A stretch of DNA of 64,000 nucleotides from Phlebotomus papatasi (taxonomy: Eukaryota; Arthropoda; Insecta; Diptera; Psychodidae): assembly GCF_024763615.1 (NCBI RefSeq), contig NC_077222.1, forward strand, positions 43,152,001 through 43,216,000, in the 5' to 3' direction. Both the position numbers and the translations under genes were made by a program. Below the pieces are notes generated by a model. That model was given only the letters and a program-made list of their open reading frames with translations, was not told the DNA's origin and made no database searches. Every line of letters starts with the position of its first letter. Position 1 is the stretch's first letter. Shown here one piece after another: positions 11,236 through 21,177 of this stretch.

Positions 11236-13129
11236 ATGATTATTATTTATTTGATATTTTATTATGTCAATTGTACGTAATTTAATGTACTAAATTGTAA
11301 AGTTAAGAAGGAATAGACTTGAATCGGTTATAAACCGATAAATCGGTAAAAATTCCTTTCAGACCTAAAAGGAGGACTATATTCCGTCTATAATTATTTC
11401 AACATAATTTGAACATTATACATTATATCAATAGCGTCACGCGTGATTCTATGTTGTTCAATATCACTTTTCGCTTGACTTCCATGGTGAGAAAGGAAAG
11501 TCAGGGAAATTTATTCAAAAGATTGCTATTCACCTTTACGGGGAGTCGACTCTATAAAAATTCATTATATATATACATATAATGAAAAGGGTAAAGCGTC
11601 GTTGATAATAATTTAACAGCTCCGTCAGTAATATATTCATATTTTATTGTGGTGTCACGTTTTTTTTCTCTAACATTCTCCACGCAAGGTAGAAGCAGGA
11701 ATTGAAGTTCTTTGGAATGGGTTGACGATAAAAAGATTATTGTTCCAGCCAGATACACTGGAGAAAAAAATCTTTTTCTCGAGATTTCGCTATTTGGCTT
11801 TGGGAAACTCGTGCGGCTCTGAAGCATACAACATCAACATTCTTTTTTCAGAGTCTCCAGCAAAATCCACAGTCGCCAATCTAAGTAATAATAAATGACT
11901 TTATGTATTTTAGAAAACCACTTTACCTCAATATTTCGATGTTGATTTCGTCACAAGGCGAGGATTGAGTTATTGAGAAGCGGGGCCCTCGTCAACCCAC
12001 AGCCTACGGGAGATATTGGATATAAAGGCACTGACGCAATGGGACTCTCAGTTGTGGATAATTAAATGTGTGTACGGGGAAAATTGTCAATATGAGCCAA
12101 TAGAATCCAATGGATAAGAAATTGAAAAATTGGATGGATTACATTTCCAATTCATGAAAATCTCGTGTTCTCACGTGATGTAATAAAGGGAAGGGCACAC
12201 AGGGGTGGGAAAGGTGAGAACGCTGAGATAATTAATTTTAAAAAAATATATAGGACGCAAGTTGAAGTTCGAGAAAACATGGTATTCACTTCTCCCCTTT
12301 ATTGTGGAACTCTTGGTGGAGTCTCAAGTGCACCCTGACGCCCCATTAGTTTAGTGTGGAGCAAGATGGGAATGTTGTAACATTATTCCATTATTCCCTC
12401 GGGTGATGAATCATCGCACTTTGCTCTTCTGCGAGACCATCGATTTTTCCACATTTCACTCCAAAAACCCCACATTTCACCCTCCCAAAAATCTCTTTTC
12501 AGGATGTTCTTTAATCTCTAATTTAATCAACTGAAATCGAGAGAATTCCCCCAATTTCTGCAGAAAAGACGTCAAAGAGAGAATAAGAGATATTTTTAGT
12601 TTGACAAGGAACAAGCGCTTTCACCTGACTTTCTCTCTCTCTCTCTCTCTCAGGCGCAGTGACGATAAATTATGTTTCAAGTGCATAGGTCAGGGTTGAC
12701 TTGCACATTGAGAGCATGAAAAGATCAAGTAGTAGAGAAGGTCTAATTGACAGGTTTCTTCTTTGAGGACCAGTATCTTAACACACATTTCCCTCCAGAT
12801 ATCGGATTGTCTCTACCAACATTCCTAGCACATGTGATGGGGAGTTCATCAACGAACTTGTGGGTGTTTGTCTGGCAAAAATTGAATTCGTTGGTGAGGA
12901 ATAATTCGGTGAATGGACGTCTTGGCACTCAAGTTTCCGGTCACTGAACTTCAATATTTAAGTAAAGTTGAGTGGTTCGAAAAATCAACCACTCACATCG
13001 CGTTAAAGTCCAAAGGAATTGATGGGTTCTTGATCGTTCTAGAAGGTGTCCCTGGCATAAAAATGAATTATAAATAAAACTATGTTTATATTGCAGTATA
13101 ACAAAAAACATTGCAAAATGTAATTGATA
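11236..13129. other. No gene seen; unique DNA, slightly richer in GC from 11900
   Basis: No recognised exon. From about 11940 to 12950 the sequence is less AT-rich and free of the window's repeat families. I looked for receptor TM1-TM4 motifs (DRY-type, LNPV-type) in it and saw none. Confidence 0.4.
12629..12652. repeat. (CT)n microsatellite
   Basis: Uninterrupted run of about ten CT units. Simple-sequence repeat only. Confidence 0.9.
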
Positions 13130-13295
13130 TAGGGGAGACTGAGGCAAATTTGTCAAAACGAAAATTTCAATACACACTATTTTCTAAAATGAAAGAGACT
13201 GCAGCTTGAAATTTTTGTTATAGATAGCCTTCATGAACCTTATTAAAGTTGCAAAGTTTCAAGGGATTTGAGGAAGGATTATGTAAAATAAAAAA
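13130..13295. mobile_element. TA-GGGG MITE, truncated copy of the 36405 element
   Basis: TAGGGGAGACTGAGGCAAAT, then 'ttgtcaaaacg', 'cactattttctaaaat', 'atagccttcatgaacctt' and 'caagggatttgaggaagg' follow the same order as at 36405-37055. The right half is missing and a CGGTT-type repeat begins at about 13305. This copy lacks the 477-bp insertion found in the 36-kb copy, so it shows the empty site. Confidence 0.8.
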
Positions 13296-13304
13296 AAAAA
13301 GAGA

Positions 13305-13735
13305 TGGCAAAGCGTCCCAGCTTTGCGAAATGCTCGAACTTACGAGATAGAGCTCATCGTGAATTAGTTTTTCTGCGTAATCTTTTAGTATCACTGATCT
13401 ACTACAGATCAAATTAATTCATATATCACAAAAGCATTTGAAAATCAAAAAATCGATACTTAACCGGTTCATTACCGATGAAGATCGATGCAGCCGGGTT
13501 CGAAATTGCAATACCTTTCCAAAAATCCTAATTTATCCAGAGCGGTTGAAAAATGAGCCTTCCAAGTGGTTGACCTTTGACCTTTCTATAATTCAAAATG
13601 GCGTATTTTCCGGTCATAGGCATGTTTGGGCGAAATGTTCGCCTGGACCAGCCCTAAAACATATTCAAAAATTACTGAAAAAGCTTGGGCCAATTTTGAG
13701 AAAAACTGAAAAAACAATTTTTTAGGAAATATTAA
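13305..13735 (+). repeat. CGGTT-family repeat, well-preserved unit
   Basis: Plus orientation: 'gatggcaaagcgtcccagctttgcg' type block in its opening, then ACCGGTTCATTACCGATGA at 13462, 'gatgcagccgggttcgaaat', 'caatacctttcc', 'ggttgacctttgacc', 'attttccggtcatagg' and 'gggcgaaatgttcgcctgg'. It gives a convenient reference for the block order of the family. Confidence 0.8.
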
Positions 13736-13759
13736 TTATTGGGGATGTAAAATTATTCA

Positions 13760-13831
13760 AAAATCGGTACTTAACCGGTTCATTACCGATGAAAATCGAT
13801 GCAGCCGGGTTCGAAATTTCAATACCTTTCC
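13760..13831 (+). repeat. CGGTT-family repeat, left piece split by RTE
   Basis: Second tandem unit after 13305-13735. It runs to 'tttcaatacctttcc' (13817-13831), where the RTE fragment interrupts it. The remainder resumes at 14414. Confidence 0.85.
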
Positions 13832-14413
13832 TACTTAAGTTACTTACTTAACTGCCGTTATTTCCCCTTACCGGGGGTCGGCCCTCCTACTTCGAAGACG
13901 CCAAGTGGCGCGCTCCTGCGTCGCAGCAATTACGAGGCCACTACGCCTCATGTCATCTCGGATTGTAGAAATCCACGTCGTCGGAGGCCTTCCTGGCCCT
14001 CGTTTCTTCTCTTCCATGTTAATGGTGCGCCGGATCATATCGTGGTCGTCACGACGCATGATGTGGCCATACCACCTCAGTCGCCTTTCTCTTGCTTTTT
14101 CCGCGATGTGCTGAACTCCGAGACTGTCTCTGATGGCATCATTCTTGACTCTGTCTTTGAGAGTCAATCCCAGAGACCACCTTAGCATTCGCATTTCTGC
14201 TACATGCAGGCGGTTGTCGTGAACCTTTTGGGATCCACGCCATTCAGCACCGTAAAGCATGGCCGGACGCACCACAGTTTTATAAACTAGCCCCTTGAGC
14301 GATTTTGGCATCTTCCTATCACACAGGACTCCACTAGCTGACCGCCACTTCATCCAACCAACATTTACCCTGTGTTGGACGTCAGCATCCACAGTCCCAT
14401 TTGCGGTAATTTT
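13832..14413 (-). pseudogene. 5'-truncated RTE-type non-LTR retrotransposon
   Basis: Minus-strand reading from about 14413 to a TAA at 13868-13870 gives some 180 residues without a stop. It matches the C-terminal end of RTE-clade endonuclease/reverse transcriptases: 'GWMKWRSASGVLCDRKMP', 'VVRPAMLYGAE', 'HVAEMRMLRW', 'RRLRWYGHIMRR' and a basic 'GRPP' segment near the end. The apurinic endonuclease and the catalytic YxDD part of the RT are absent, as expected from incomplete reverse transcription. The usual Cys-Trp after LYGAE is altered. A 36-base tail after the stop ends in AAGTAAGT-like repeats. The 15-bp TTTCAATACCTTTCC stands on both sides (13817-13831, 14414-14428), a perfect target-site duplication. 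Not a functional element. The open frame and intact duplication suggest a fairly recent insertion. Confidence 0.9.
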
Positions 14414-14690
14414 TTTCAATACCTTTCCAAAAAATCCAAATTAAACCAAATCGGTTGAAAAATGAGCCCTACAAAACCTTCAATTATTCAAAATGGCGAA
14501 TTTTCCGGTCATAGGTATGTTTGGGCGAAATGTGCTGCTGGACTAGCTCTAAAACATATCCAAAAATCATCGAAAAAGCTTGGGCCAATTTTTTGCAAAA
14601 TTGGAAAAACCTCATTTTTGACCTCCTTTTTTGGGATAAAAAAAAAACAATTTAAAATTGATGAAAAAGTCTTAGATAAACATTAAGCCT
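14414..14690 (+). repeat. CGGTT-family repeat, right piece split by RTE
   Basis: Continues the unit interrupted at 13831: 'aaatcggttgaaaaatgagccc', 'attttccggtcataggtatg', 'gggcgaaatgtgctgctgg' and 'agcttgggccaatttt'. Together with 13760-13831 it rebuilds one complete unit comparable to 13438-13735. Confidence 0.85.
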
Positions 14691-14692
14691 TT

Positions 14693-14832
14693 CAGGACGA
14701 TTAGGATACCGGTGACGGGTGTCTCAAATTTTCTTCCTACGGCCTTCTAAAGTTATGTTTTGCTCCTAGAATTCAGAAAAAGTGATTTTTTCTGACCTCC
14801 AATTTTTGACTCTCTCATTCTTAAAGGGTTAA
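14693..14832 (+). repeat. CCCTTTAAGG-family repeat, copy 2
   Basis: Begins TTAAGCCTTTCAGGACGATT and closes with CTTAAAGGGTTAA, giving short inverted ends. Internal 'gtgtctcaaatttt' and 'ggccttctaaagttatg' match the copy at 9476. Non-coding, MITE-like. Confidence 0.65.
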
Positions 14833-15350
14833 CGTGGTAGAGTGTAGTGTAAGCAGTCGAAATACTAATTTTCATATTGTAAAATGTCTTTTATTGATTC
14901 ACTAAAGAAGATCAACATCAAGGGTATAAAGCTTTGGCAAAAATTCGAAATAATTTAATTTTCAATGAAACAAATTCTATGGCGAATATTGAAAGAACTA
15001 TAACTACATAGAACTTCGTCGGATAGATATTATATATAGATTATTAGAGAGATATTAGATACAGATATATAAATGTTAAAAAGTGTTAGTTGTGTATTTT
15101 TTATTATTTAATCTTTTGTGTTATTTTTTTTGTTGAATTTTTTTTGTGATGTGAATATTTTGCTATTAATCTTCCAGACAATATCAACAAATCTCATCTG
15201 TGCTATTGCATATTTTTTTATTTAAGTAAGAGCCCAGACTACACTGTGCTGTCGTATTACTCAGTTTACCATTACTCAAAATTTATATTACACAATTTCT
15301 TATTACACATTTCCTTGAAGTTTATATTACAAAAATTATGTTAAAAAAGG
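14833..15350. other. No gene seen
   Basis: Very AT-rich spacer with poly-T runs and a GATA/TATA-rich patch near 15030-15070. Nothing recognised. Confidence 0.5.
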
Positions 15351-16140
15351 GGTGACAAAGCATCCCAGACTTTACGAAGTGCTTAACCTTGTGACTTAGA
15401 TGCTATACTTCAAAAGCACTTTCACATCATTTACCGCTTATTGGTTTACAATCCATTTAAATCGATTGTTATATCAGTCAAAGACCTCCAAAATGGTTTA
15501 AATAGTAATAAAATCGATTTTCGAACAAAATTTTTTCGATCATAACCGGCTCATTTATCGGCTTACGACTGATTTGAACTGATTTACAAATTACCCAAAA
15601 TATTTTCCAATATATATACCTTAGGAGTAATATAATTGAATTTGGTATTAAAATTTTAGTTATTAGTTATGAATTGGCTCATTACCGGTTCATAAACCGT
15701 TTAAAACCGGTTCAGGAAATCCAAGACATTTCCAACGAACCCAGACATGGTACCATTAAGTTGAGAAATACGCTCTCTCTTTGAAGCCCTTTTTAACATT
15801 TGACTTTGCAAAATCCTTATTAGGAATAATTTAACGGTATTTCGTATGTGGATGAAATGCTTACCTAGGCAACCACTAAAACTACTAAAACAATCCAAAA
15901 ATGGAAAAATCGCACATTGCATTTTCGAGCAATCCCAAAACATATGGTTTTGGAAGGGAAGAGAAAGACCGGGGAGTGGGAACTGTGGGGGCATGTTCAT
16001 GGCCCAAAGGTCGAATTATGGGAGGTCCCCAAAAGTCTGTAACCTCCCAAAGACCCCAAGTCTTTATCTCGAACCATTTGAGCTCTAGGTGTGGTAAAGG
16101 CAGACAGATGAACGAACGAACCAACAGAGAAACAGGATGA
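15350..16140 (+). repeat. CGGTT-family repeat, long degenerate copy
   Basis: Plus-orientation blocks: 'acaaagcatcccagactttacgaagtgct' type opening near 15357, repeated accCGGTT/gattTGAAC-like motifs at 15420-15720, 'gatgaaatgcttacctagg' at 15852 and a purine-rich block to 16140. Overlapping open frames on both strands at 15701-16140 have no common identity and are by-products. Confidence 0.6.
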
Positions 16141-16987
16141 CATCAGTTCTCAGAAATCGTTTGAAACGCGAAGATATGTTAAGTTGTCCTCAGTGGGTGG
16201 AAGATTTTTTCGTTGTCAATTCTGATGAATTTAAATGATTGCACTTTTGTAGCTAAATTAAATATTTATCAACAGTCACATTCTTTTAAGAATAATGGTA
16301 CAGTAAATGGCTTAATAATGTTTTAAAATGCATCATTCGCTAAATCTAACAGATACAGTATTATCGGTACTATCGATTCGATAGTACCGATAATTCTACG
16401 AAGAGTTATCATTTCACCCCTGCTCTTGTGGAAAAAAAATTTTAGCAGTGATAATAATTTATAGGTTTTGTATTTAAAAAAATCCTACAAATTACATGCG
16501 ATATACTACTACTCCTATTTTTTATTTTGACGATAAGCCTGGATTTGGTCTATTTTATTTATAATTGGGATTAAATCCAAAATTTCATTTTATTTATTTT
16601 TTTGACTTCCGCAAATGAATAAAAATGCATTGAAGATTTTATTTATGGGGAATCAAAACAATTTATTCTATGCATATAAGTTAATTCAGCTTTTCTGTGT
16701 GCGGTTTTGCAAAACAGCCACTTCATGAATATTCAAACGAATTCTAATATTGTTGCATTCTGGCTCATATAATTCCTGTGCTTTTCATCCTCACAGAAAG
16801 GGGAATACCCGTTGAGCATTTTACAATATTTTGCAAATATTATATGTATCACCTAGGAAGCATTGAGAGACTTTAGTGCAGAACTCCCATGAAATTAAAG
16901 CATGAATGTTGAGACAAGAATGAAAAAAAAAGTTAATAAATTAAAATATTAATATTTTCTCCCTCTTTTCACTTTGATACATTTCAG
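16141..16987 (+). other. Intron 3' part before receptor TM5 exon
   Basis: AT-rich, with a dispersed repeat at 16230-16440 also seen near 35260-35430. The last 35 bases are pyrimidine-rich and end CATTTCAG, a good splice acceptor for the exon at 16988. Confidence 0.6.
16230..16440. repeat. TATCGATA-palindrome repeat, copy 1
   Basis: 'aaatatttatca..agtcacattctttt', then a perfect palindrome TATCGGTACTATCGA / TCGATAGTACCGATA (about 16361-16391), then 'gagttatcattt'. The same order occurs at 35260-35430 in more diverged form. Non-coding, MITE-like. Confidence 0.6.
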
Positions 16988-17143
16988 CTGAGTCAAGATG
17001 TTGGCTATGTCCTGTATTCAGCTCTTGGCTCCTTCTACATCCCCAGCTGTATAATGGTGTTCGTGTACATCAGGATCTACTATGCGGCCAAGAGGCGAGC
17101 GCGACGTGGAATCAAGAAGCCGTCTCGAAATTCTGATGAACAA
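16988..17143 (+). CDS. Octalpha2R: Alpha2-adrenergic-like octopamine receptor, TM5 exon
   Basis: A 156-base exon of 52 codons between a TTTCAG acceptor and a GTATAT donor, in phase 0 at both ends. It encodes the end of extracellular loop 2 and TM5 of a class A amine GPCR: 'LSQDVGYVLYSALGSFYIPS' leads into a hydrophobic segment and then 'RIYYAAKRRARRG' at the start of intracellular loop 3. The 'YSALGSFYIP' block, with Ser residues that in this family contact the amine hydroxyls, is characteristic of arthropod octopamine and tyramine receptors. Exons for the N-terminus and TM1-TM4, including the DRY motif, were not found to the left, so they are either outside the window or in short exons I could not recognise. 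The coding stretch is clearly richer in GC than its flanks. An Octbeta-type or Oamb identity is less likely. Confidence 0.8.
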
Positions 17144-17207
17144 GTATATTCAATATGAGTTGAGGAATTTTCAGATTAGCATTTAATTGAAATATCTTCT
17201 TACGCAG
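17144..17207 (+). other. 64-bp GT-AG intron within receptor loop 3
   Basis: GTATAT donor and TTACGCAG acceptor, phase 0. In-frame stops occur inside it, so it must be removed for the receptor to read through. Such tiny introns are typical of dipteran genes. Confidence 0.85.
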
Positions 17208-18026
17208 ACGACCAACTTTATATCTTCAGTCACCTATAACTCACGTCCAATGCCAACAGTGCCTGAATGTTCTTCCCCACATCTAATTGCCACAATCGAA
17301 TCTCATCAGCCCACTACTGAATCATCCACCAACCAAATACCCGTGGTTACATGCGACCTCGCCTCGGAATCATCCAACAAGGAGACGAGCAATGCTGACG
17401 CTGAGAATCAATTAGGTGACACGAATACGCTTAAAGAGCCTTCCACCATTCACCTTCAAGTACTTCCTGTTTTACGACATACAACCAATGGTATGAGTGC
17501 CATTGCCCTACAATCTACAGCTCCGATGCGCTGCCGCGCTTTTTCCGTTGGCGTTGACAGTGACATGGTCAGCGAGTTTGATCCATCAAGTTCTGACTCT
17601 GGTGTAGCCAGTCGATGCTCTTCCGTTAAACCATCCAAGTTCCGCATCTTCCATCCCATCTTTGGGCGACGATATCCACTCCGGACGGATGTTAGTGCCG
17701 TCCAAAATGCCACAGAGCTAGAACCAGTCATCACCAAGGGTGAAAAGAAGCGCGATCCCGAGAAGGAGAAGCGTCGTCTAGCACGAAAGAAGGAAAAGCG
17801 AGCCACTCTGATTCTCGGACTTATAATGGGTTGCTTTATCGCGTGCTGGTTACCCTTCTTCTTCCTCTACATCCTGATTCCAACCTGCGATAGGTGCAAG
17901 ATACCTGATACGGCCTTTGCCATCGCCTTCTGGCTCGGTTATATGAATTCAGCTTTCAACCCAGTCATCTACACCATCTTTAACAAAGACTTCCGACGCG
18001 CCTTCCGAAGGATCCTTTTCAAATAG
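17208..18026 (+). CDS. Octalpha2R: Alpha2-adrenergic-like octopamine receptor, last exon
   Basis: 272 codons and a TAG. It carries most of a long Ser/Thr-rich intracellular loop 3 (about residues 1-190 of this exon), a very basic stretch before TM6 ('KEKRRLARKKEKRA'), TM6 from about residue 199 with the CWLPF motif at 213, the loop 'PTCDRCKIPD', TM7 with NPVIY at about 251, and a short amphipathic tail ending 'DFRRAFRRILFK'. CWxP and NPxxY are the class A switch motifs. The NKDFRRAFRRIL tail and 'LILGLIMG..ACWLPFFFLYI' TM6 fit the insect alpha2-like octopamine receptor better than 5-HT1A, D2-like or Oct/Tyr receptors from what I remember of those families. Basic and Ser/Thr-rich loop 3 is where G-protein coupling and phosphorylation occur in such receptors. 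An upstream ATG in this frame (17187) lies in the intron and should not be taken as the start. Confidence 0.85.
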   Translation, partial: TTNFISSVTYNSRPMPTVPECSSPHLIATIESHQPTTESSTNQIPVVTCDLASESSNKETSNADAENQLGDTNTLKEPSTIHLQVLPVLRHTTNGMSAIALQSTAPMRCRAFSVGVDSDMVSEFDPSSSDSGVASRCSSVKPSKFRIFHPIFGRRYPLRTDVSAVQNATELEPVITKGEKKRDPEKEKRRLARKKEKRATLILGLIMGCFIACWLPFFFLYILIPTCDRCKIPDTAFAIAFWLGYMNSAFNPVIYTIFNKDFRRAFRRILFK

Positions 18027-18697
18027 CGCTAAGCAGACCATTTTCCCACAAATTCACTGTGTCTTAAACATATATTGTACATCTCCGAATTTTTTTTTCT
18101 AATAGATAAACAAGTATTTTGAACATTTACTTTCTACGATGCAGACTTTTGTTGCACTTCAGCAACGGATTTTAAGATAATATGCATTTCATAAAAAAAA
18201 TATGTCCTAGAAATGCTCGAGTGCTAATATAGCAATGGGCCAAGCTACATTGGATTATCCAGGTACCAATACTAAAAGTAGAAATGTCCATTGTAGTGCC
18301 AGGGCCTGATTTTGAAACAAGAACTTCGAATTTCACGTTCCTAGAACAACATGATATTATAAAAAAAAAAGAAAAATGCAGAGTATTGTGACTATCACTG
18401 TGAGTAATTATGAATGAATTAGAGTGAATATGGACTAAGGAACTTCTGTAACGCCCTAGTAGCAACAGTAGGTCTTAGGTTGATCCTAAGATAAAGCTCC
18501 CAAATGTTAATATTGTGTAATCGTACCTTACAATGTACAAACCATCAGATACTGTATGACATAAAATGATGTGAGAAACCTCGTTGAGTAGTTATCCCAA
18601 ATTTGATGTAAACTTTGAAAGTCACTTATACTTTTCAAAGAGTCTTTTTTGTAAAAAGAACAGTTGACAAGAACATAAGAGAATTCTATCAAATAAA
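18027..18697 (+). terminator. Receptor 3' UTR and candidate poly(A) signal
   Basis: After the TAG no further exon is needed. The first clear AATAAA I see is at 18692-18697. The stretch between is AT-rich and has no coding signal. Earlier, weaker signals are possible, so the UTR end is a guess. Confidence 0.45.
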
Positions 18698-19477
18698 CTC
18701 TTACTATTAAAATTTAAATTGTTTTTTCTTATATAGAGGTAATAATATTCAACAGCAATTTTTGTAATTGGATTTTGTAGTTTTTAATCCTTCTCAATTT
18801 ACAAAATTGAGGCAAAATTATTCTTATTATAAATTATTTTCAGCCCTGAGAATATAATAGAATGAAAATGGTTAAACACATGCCACCTTATTCAAAATTT
18901 TCAATGAGATGAGATTTCTAAAATTCTAAATTTAATATTCTTCTATATTGTTTTACGTGAATGTTAGAAAATGGCAAAAATATTCTATACTATTTTTTTA
19001 TTATTTGATTAAGCAAAAGCAATAATTAAACGGGTTATTATAAAATACTCATGATCTTTGATTAATCCAATTTGGATTATAATACTTCTAGCTCAAAGCA
19101 TAATCAGGAAAATTTCATGAAATCAAAATTATCGTTCTCGTCCTCGTTTTTCTGAAACGTATTGCACTCTTCTTCATTTTTAAATTAATTTATTTTTATT
19201 TTGAATTAAGATAGATACACATATTTAAAATTTAAATGTCTGAGAAAAAAGGAATAGAATTCTTGATTTATTGGCAATTTACCTATATAAACCTATATAA
19301 ACCTATATAACGACAAAGGTTTAGTCAAAAAAAAAATAGAAAGATTAGTGAAATTCAAATTTTGATAAGTAAAAGCAATTAATGAATATTATTTTACCGC
19401 ATTATTTTATCTTTGCCTAATTTTATCTTTTATATTTTCAAATGAACGTTTTTGGTCAGAAAATTAGGAGACCTAAG
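18698..19477. other. No gene seen; short tandem at 19281-19310
   Basis: AT-rich intergenic DNA. Three tandem copies of ACCTATATAA lie at 19281-19310. Confidence 0.6.
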
Positions 19478-19697
19478 TAGGGGAATGTAGGCATGGTCCG
19501 CATAGAGTGAACCTTCAAACGATGCGAATTTTCTCTTTGTTTGCAAAGAGCTGACTTACCATTTCTCATCTCATTTCATGAACTTAATAATTATTTGTCT
19601 TATGGCTAAGAAATGACGAACTAGCTCTTTGTAAATAAAGAGAAAATTTGCGTTGTTTGAAGGCTCACTCTGTGCGAACCATGCCAACATTCCCCTA
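19478..19697. mobile_element. TA-GGGG MITE, 220 bp
   Basis: TAGGGGAATGTAGGCATGGT at left is answered by ACCATGCCAACATTCCCCTA at right. The inverted similarity continues inward (CTTCAAACGATGCG; CTCTTTGTTTGCAAAGAGCT region). Non-coding fold-back element. The flanking TA would be a TA target duplication. Confidence 0.85.
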
Positions 19698-20419
19698 TTC
19701 AAAGTAATATTAGTGATGTGGTAACTTGTTTTATTTAAAAATATAATGAACATTTCTATTCAAAAAACAAAAAAAAAAAATAATATCGAAATATACAAAA
19801 TGGTCAATAAATTATTACATTTTGGTCAATGAAATATTCAATTTTGGTTAGTATATAACGTAAAATTGATCACAAATTATGCTAAATATTACTTGCTGTA
19901 TGTATAAAACATGCTTGCATAAAATTTGCTTATGCTTATACTGTATATGCTTATGATATGCTAAAATCACAAAATCAATTTTTTGTGAACATTTTACTAA
20001 TATTTAATTAGTGCTGAAAAAGCAAATGATTTTTACTTCCCTCGTAGTTCAATGTACCTACTAAAATGTTGACCAAAATATTGCACTTTGAATTTATCGT
20101 AACTGTTTTAAGTTTCTAAATATTGGCTAACTATTTTTGGTTTTTTTTAAGTAAATGTTATGAAATATTTTCAATTTAGGTTCAACATTTATGATAATGT
20201 CCCTCTAATATGATTTAATTAAACATAGCTATTACTTAATTCATTTAAAAAATTAAAATATAAAATTATCTTTCAAATTTAATAATGCGTAAAAAGAGTG
20301 AGATGGATGAGAAAGAATTGAATATGAATATTTCACGAACTTTTCCTTATGTATAATAGGTATGCCGGGACGACAATAATAGGTATTTATCAAGACACAT
20401 TGATTCCTTTTAATCATAT
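19698..20419. other. No gene seen
   Basis: Very AT-rich DNA. Around 19800-20100 'attttggtcaa' recurs several times, perhaps a decayed repeat. Confidence 0.5.
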
Positions 20420-20655
20420 TAGGGGAGACTGGGGCAGAATTAGCCATGCATGGTATTAGACCTATTAGACAGTGGGATGTTATAGCCTGCCGTAGAAGGA
20501 ATATTGAAGAAACCACTACTTATTCGAAGAAAACACTTCACTTCCTATTTCCTATTCATTGAAATATTTATCAGCCTGTTGCAAACATTTTTTTTTACAA
20601 ATTATACGCAATGAAAAATTTTATTTTCTGGCTAATCCTGCCCCGGTCTCCCCTA
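20420..20655. mobile_element. TA-GGGG MITE, GACTGGGGCAG type
   Basis: TAGGGGAGACTGGGGCAGAA at left and CTGCCCCGGTCTCCCCTA at right, 236 bp apart end to end. The inner 'attagcc/ggctaat' also pairs. Its ends belong to the same subtype as 36405-37477 and 31933-32865. Confidence 0.85.
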
Positions 20656-20940
20656 TGGCGCTGAAATGGTTCATAATTTCTAAATTTTGTCTTTGCCTAC
20701 ACTATTTTTACGTTTTAAAAATTTATATTCTCTAATTAGAAATTTGAATTTCACTCACCTTTTTCACAAAAAACAAAACTGCGCTCAATATCAATATGCT
20801 TCAACCATTAAAAAATTATTATTTAATTATGAGTTAAATATTTTCGTTAAACTGAAACTGTCTTAAATGTTTCGTCTTATTACTATAAAAAATTGATTAA
20901 AAATTTTCGTTTTACGTTACAGTTTGTTTAAACGTATATA

Positions 20941-21177
20941 TAGGAGGAAGTGGGGCACCTTTGAAAATAGGGCACCTTTGAAAATGAGGCACCTTTGAAA
21001 TTTGGATTTTTCACCTATTTTTAAATAAAATTGAGCCTTATTGTAATATAATTTAGCTGCACAAACAGATTGAGACGATAAATTAAATTTATGATACGGC
21101 TCAGTTCCATTTAAACGTAGGTGAAAAATCCCAATATCAAAGGTACCCCAATTTCAAAGGTGCCCCACTTCCCTCTA
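20941..21177. mobile_element. TA-GGGG MITE with internal 18-bp tandem
   Basis: TAGGAGGAAGTGGGGCACCT at left and AGGTGCCCCACTTCCCTCTA at right. GGCACCTTTGAAA is tandemly repeated three times at the left (20955-21000) and echoed inverted at the right. Internal 'cacctattttt/ acgtaggtg' and 'aattgagcc/ggctcagtt' also pair. Related to 4547 and to the half copy at 31277. Confidence 0.85.

Noticed and set aside
9809..11285. Two similar short proteins encoded in both palindrome arms
   Set aside because: Their similarity follows from the arms being inverted copies. Nothing shows that either is translated.
13480..13510. tRNA-like B box in 'gggttcgaaat' of the CGGTT repeat, suggesting a tRNA-derived SINE
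   Set aside because: No matching A box at the right distance and no cloverleaf. The box does not fit GGTTCGANTCC.
17187..17207. ATG as the start of the last receptor exon
   Set aside because: It lies in the 64-bp intron. The TTACGCAG acceptor at 17207 joins in phase with the TM5 exon.
17456..17806. 116-codon minus-strand frame
   Set aside because: Antisense shadow of the receptor's last exon, whose plus frame carries clear GPCR motifs.
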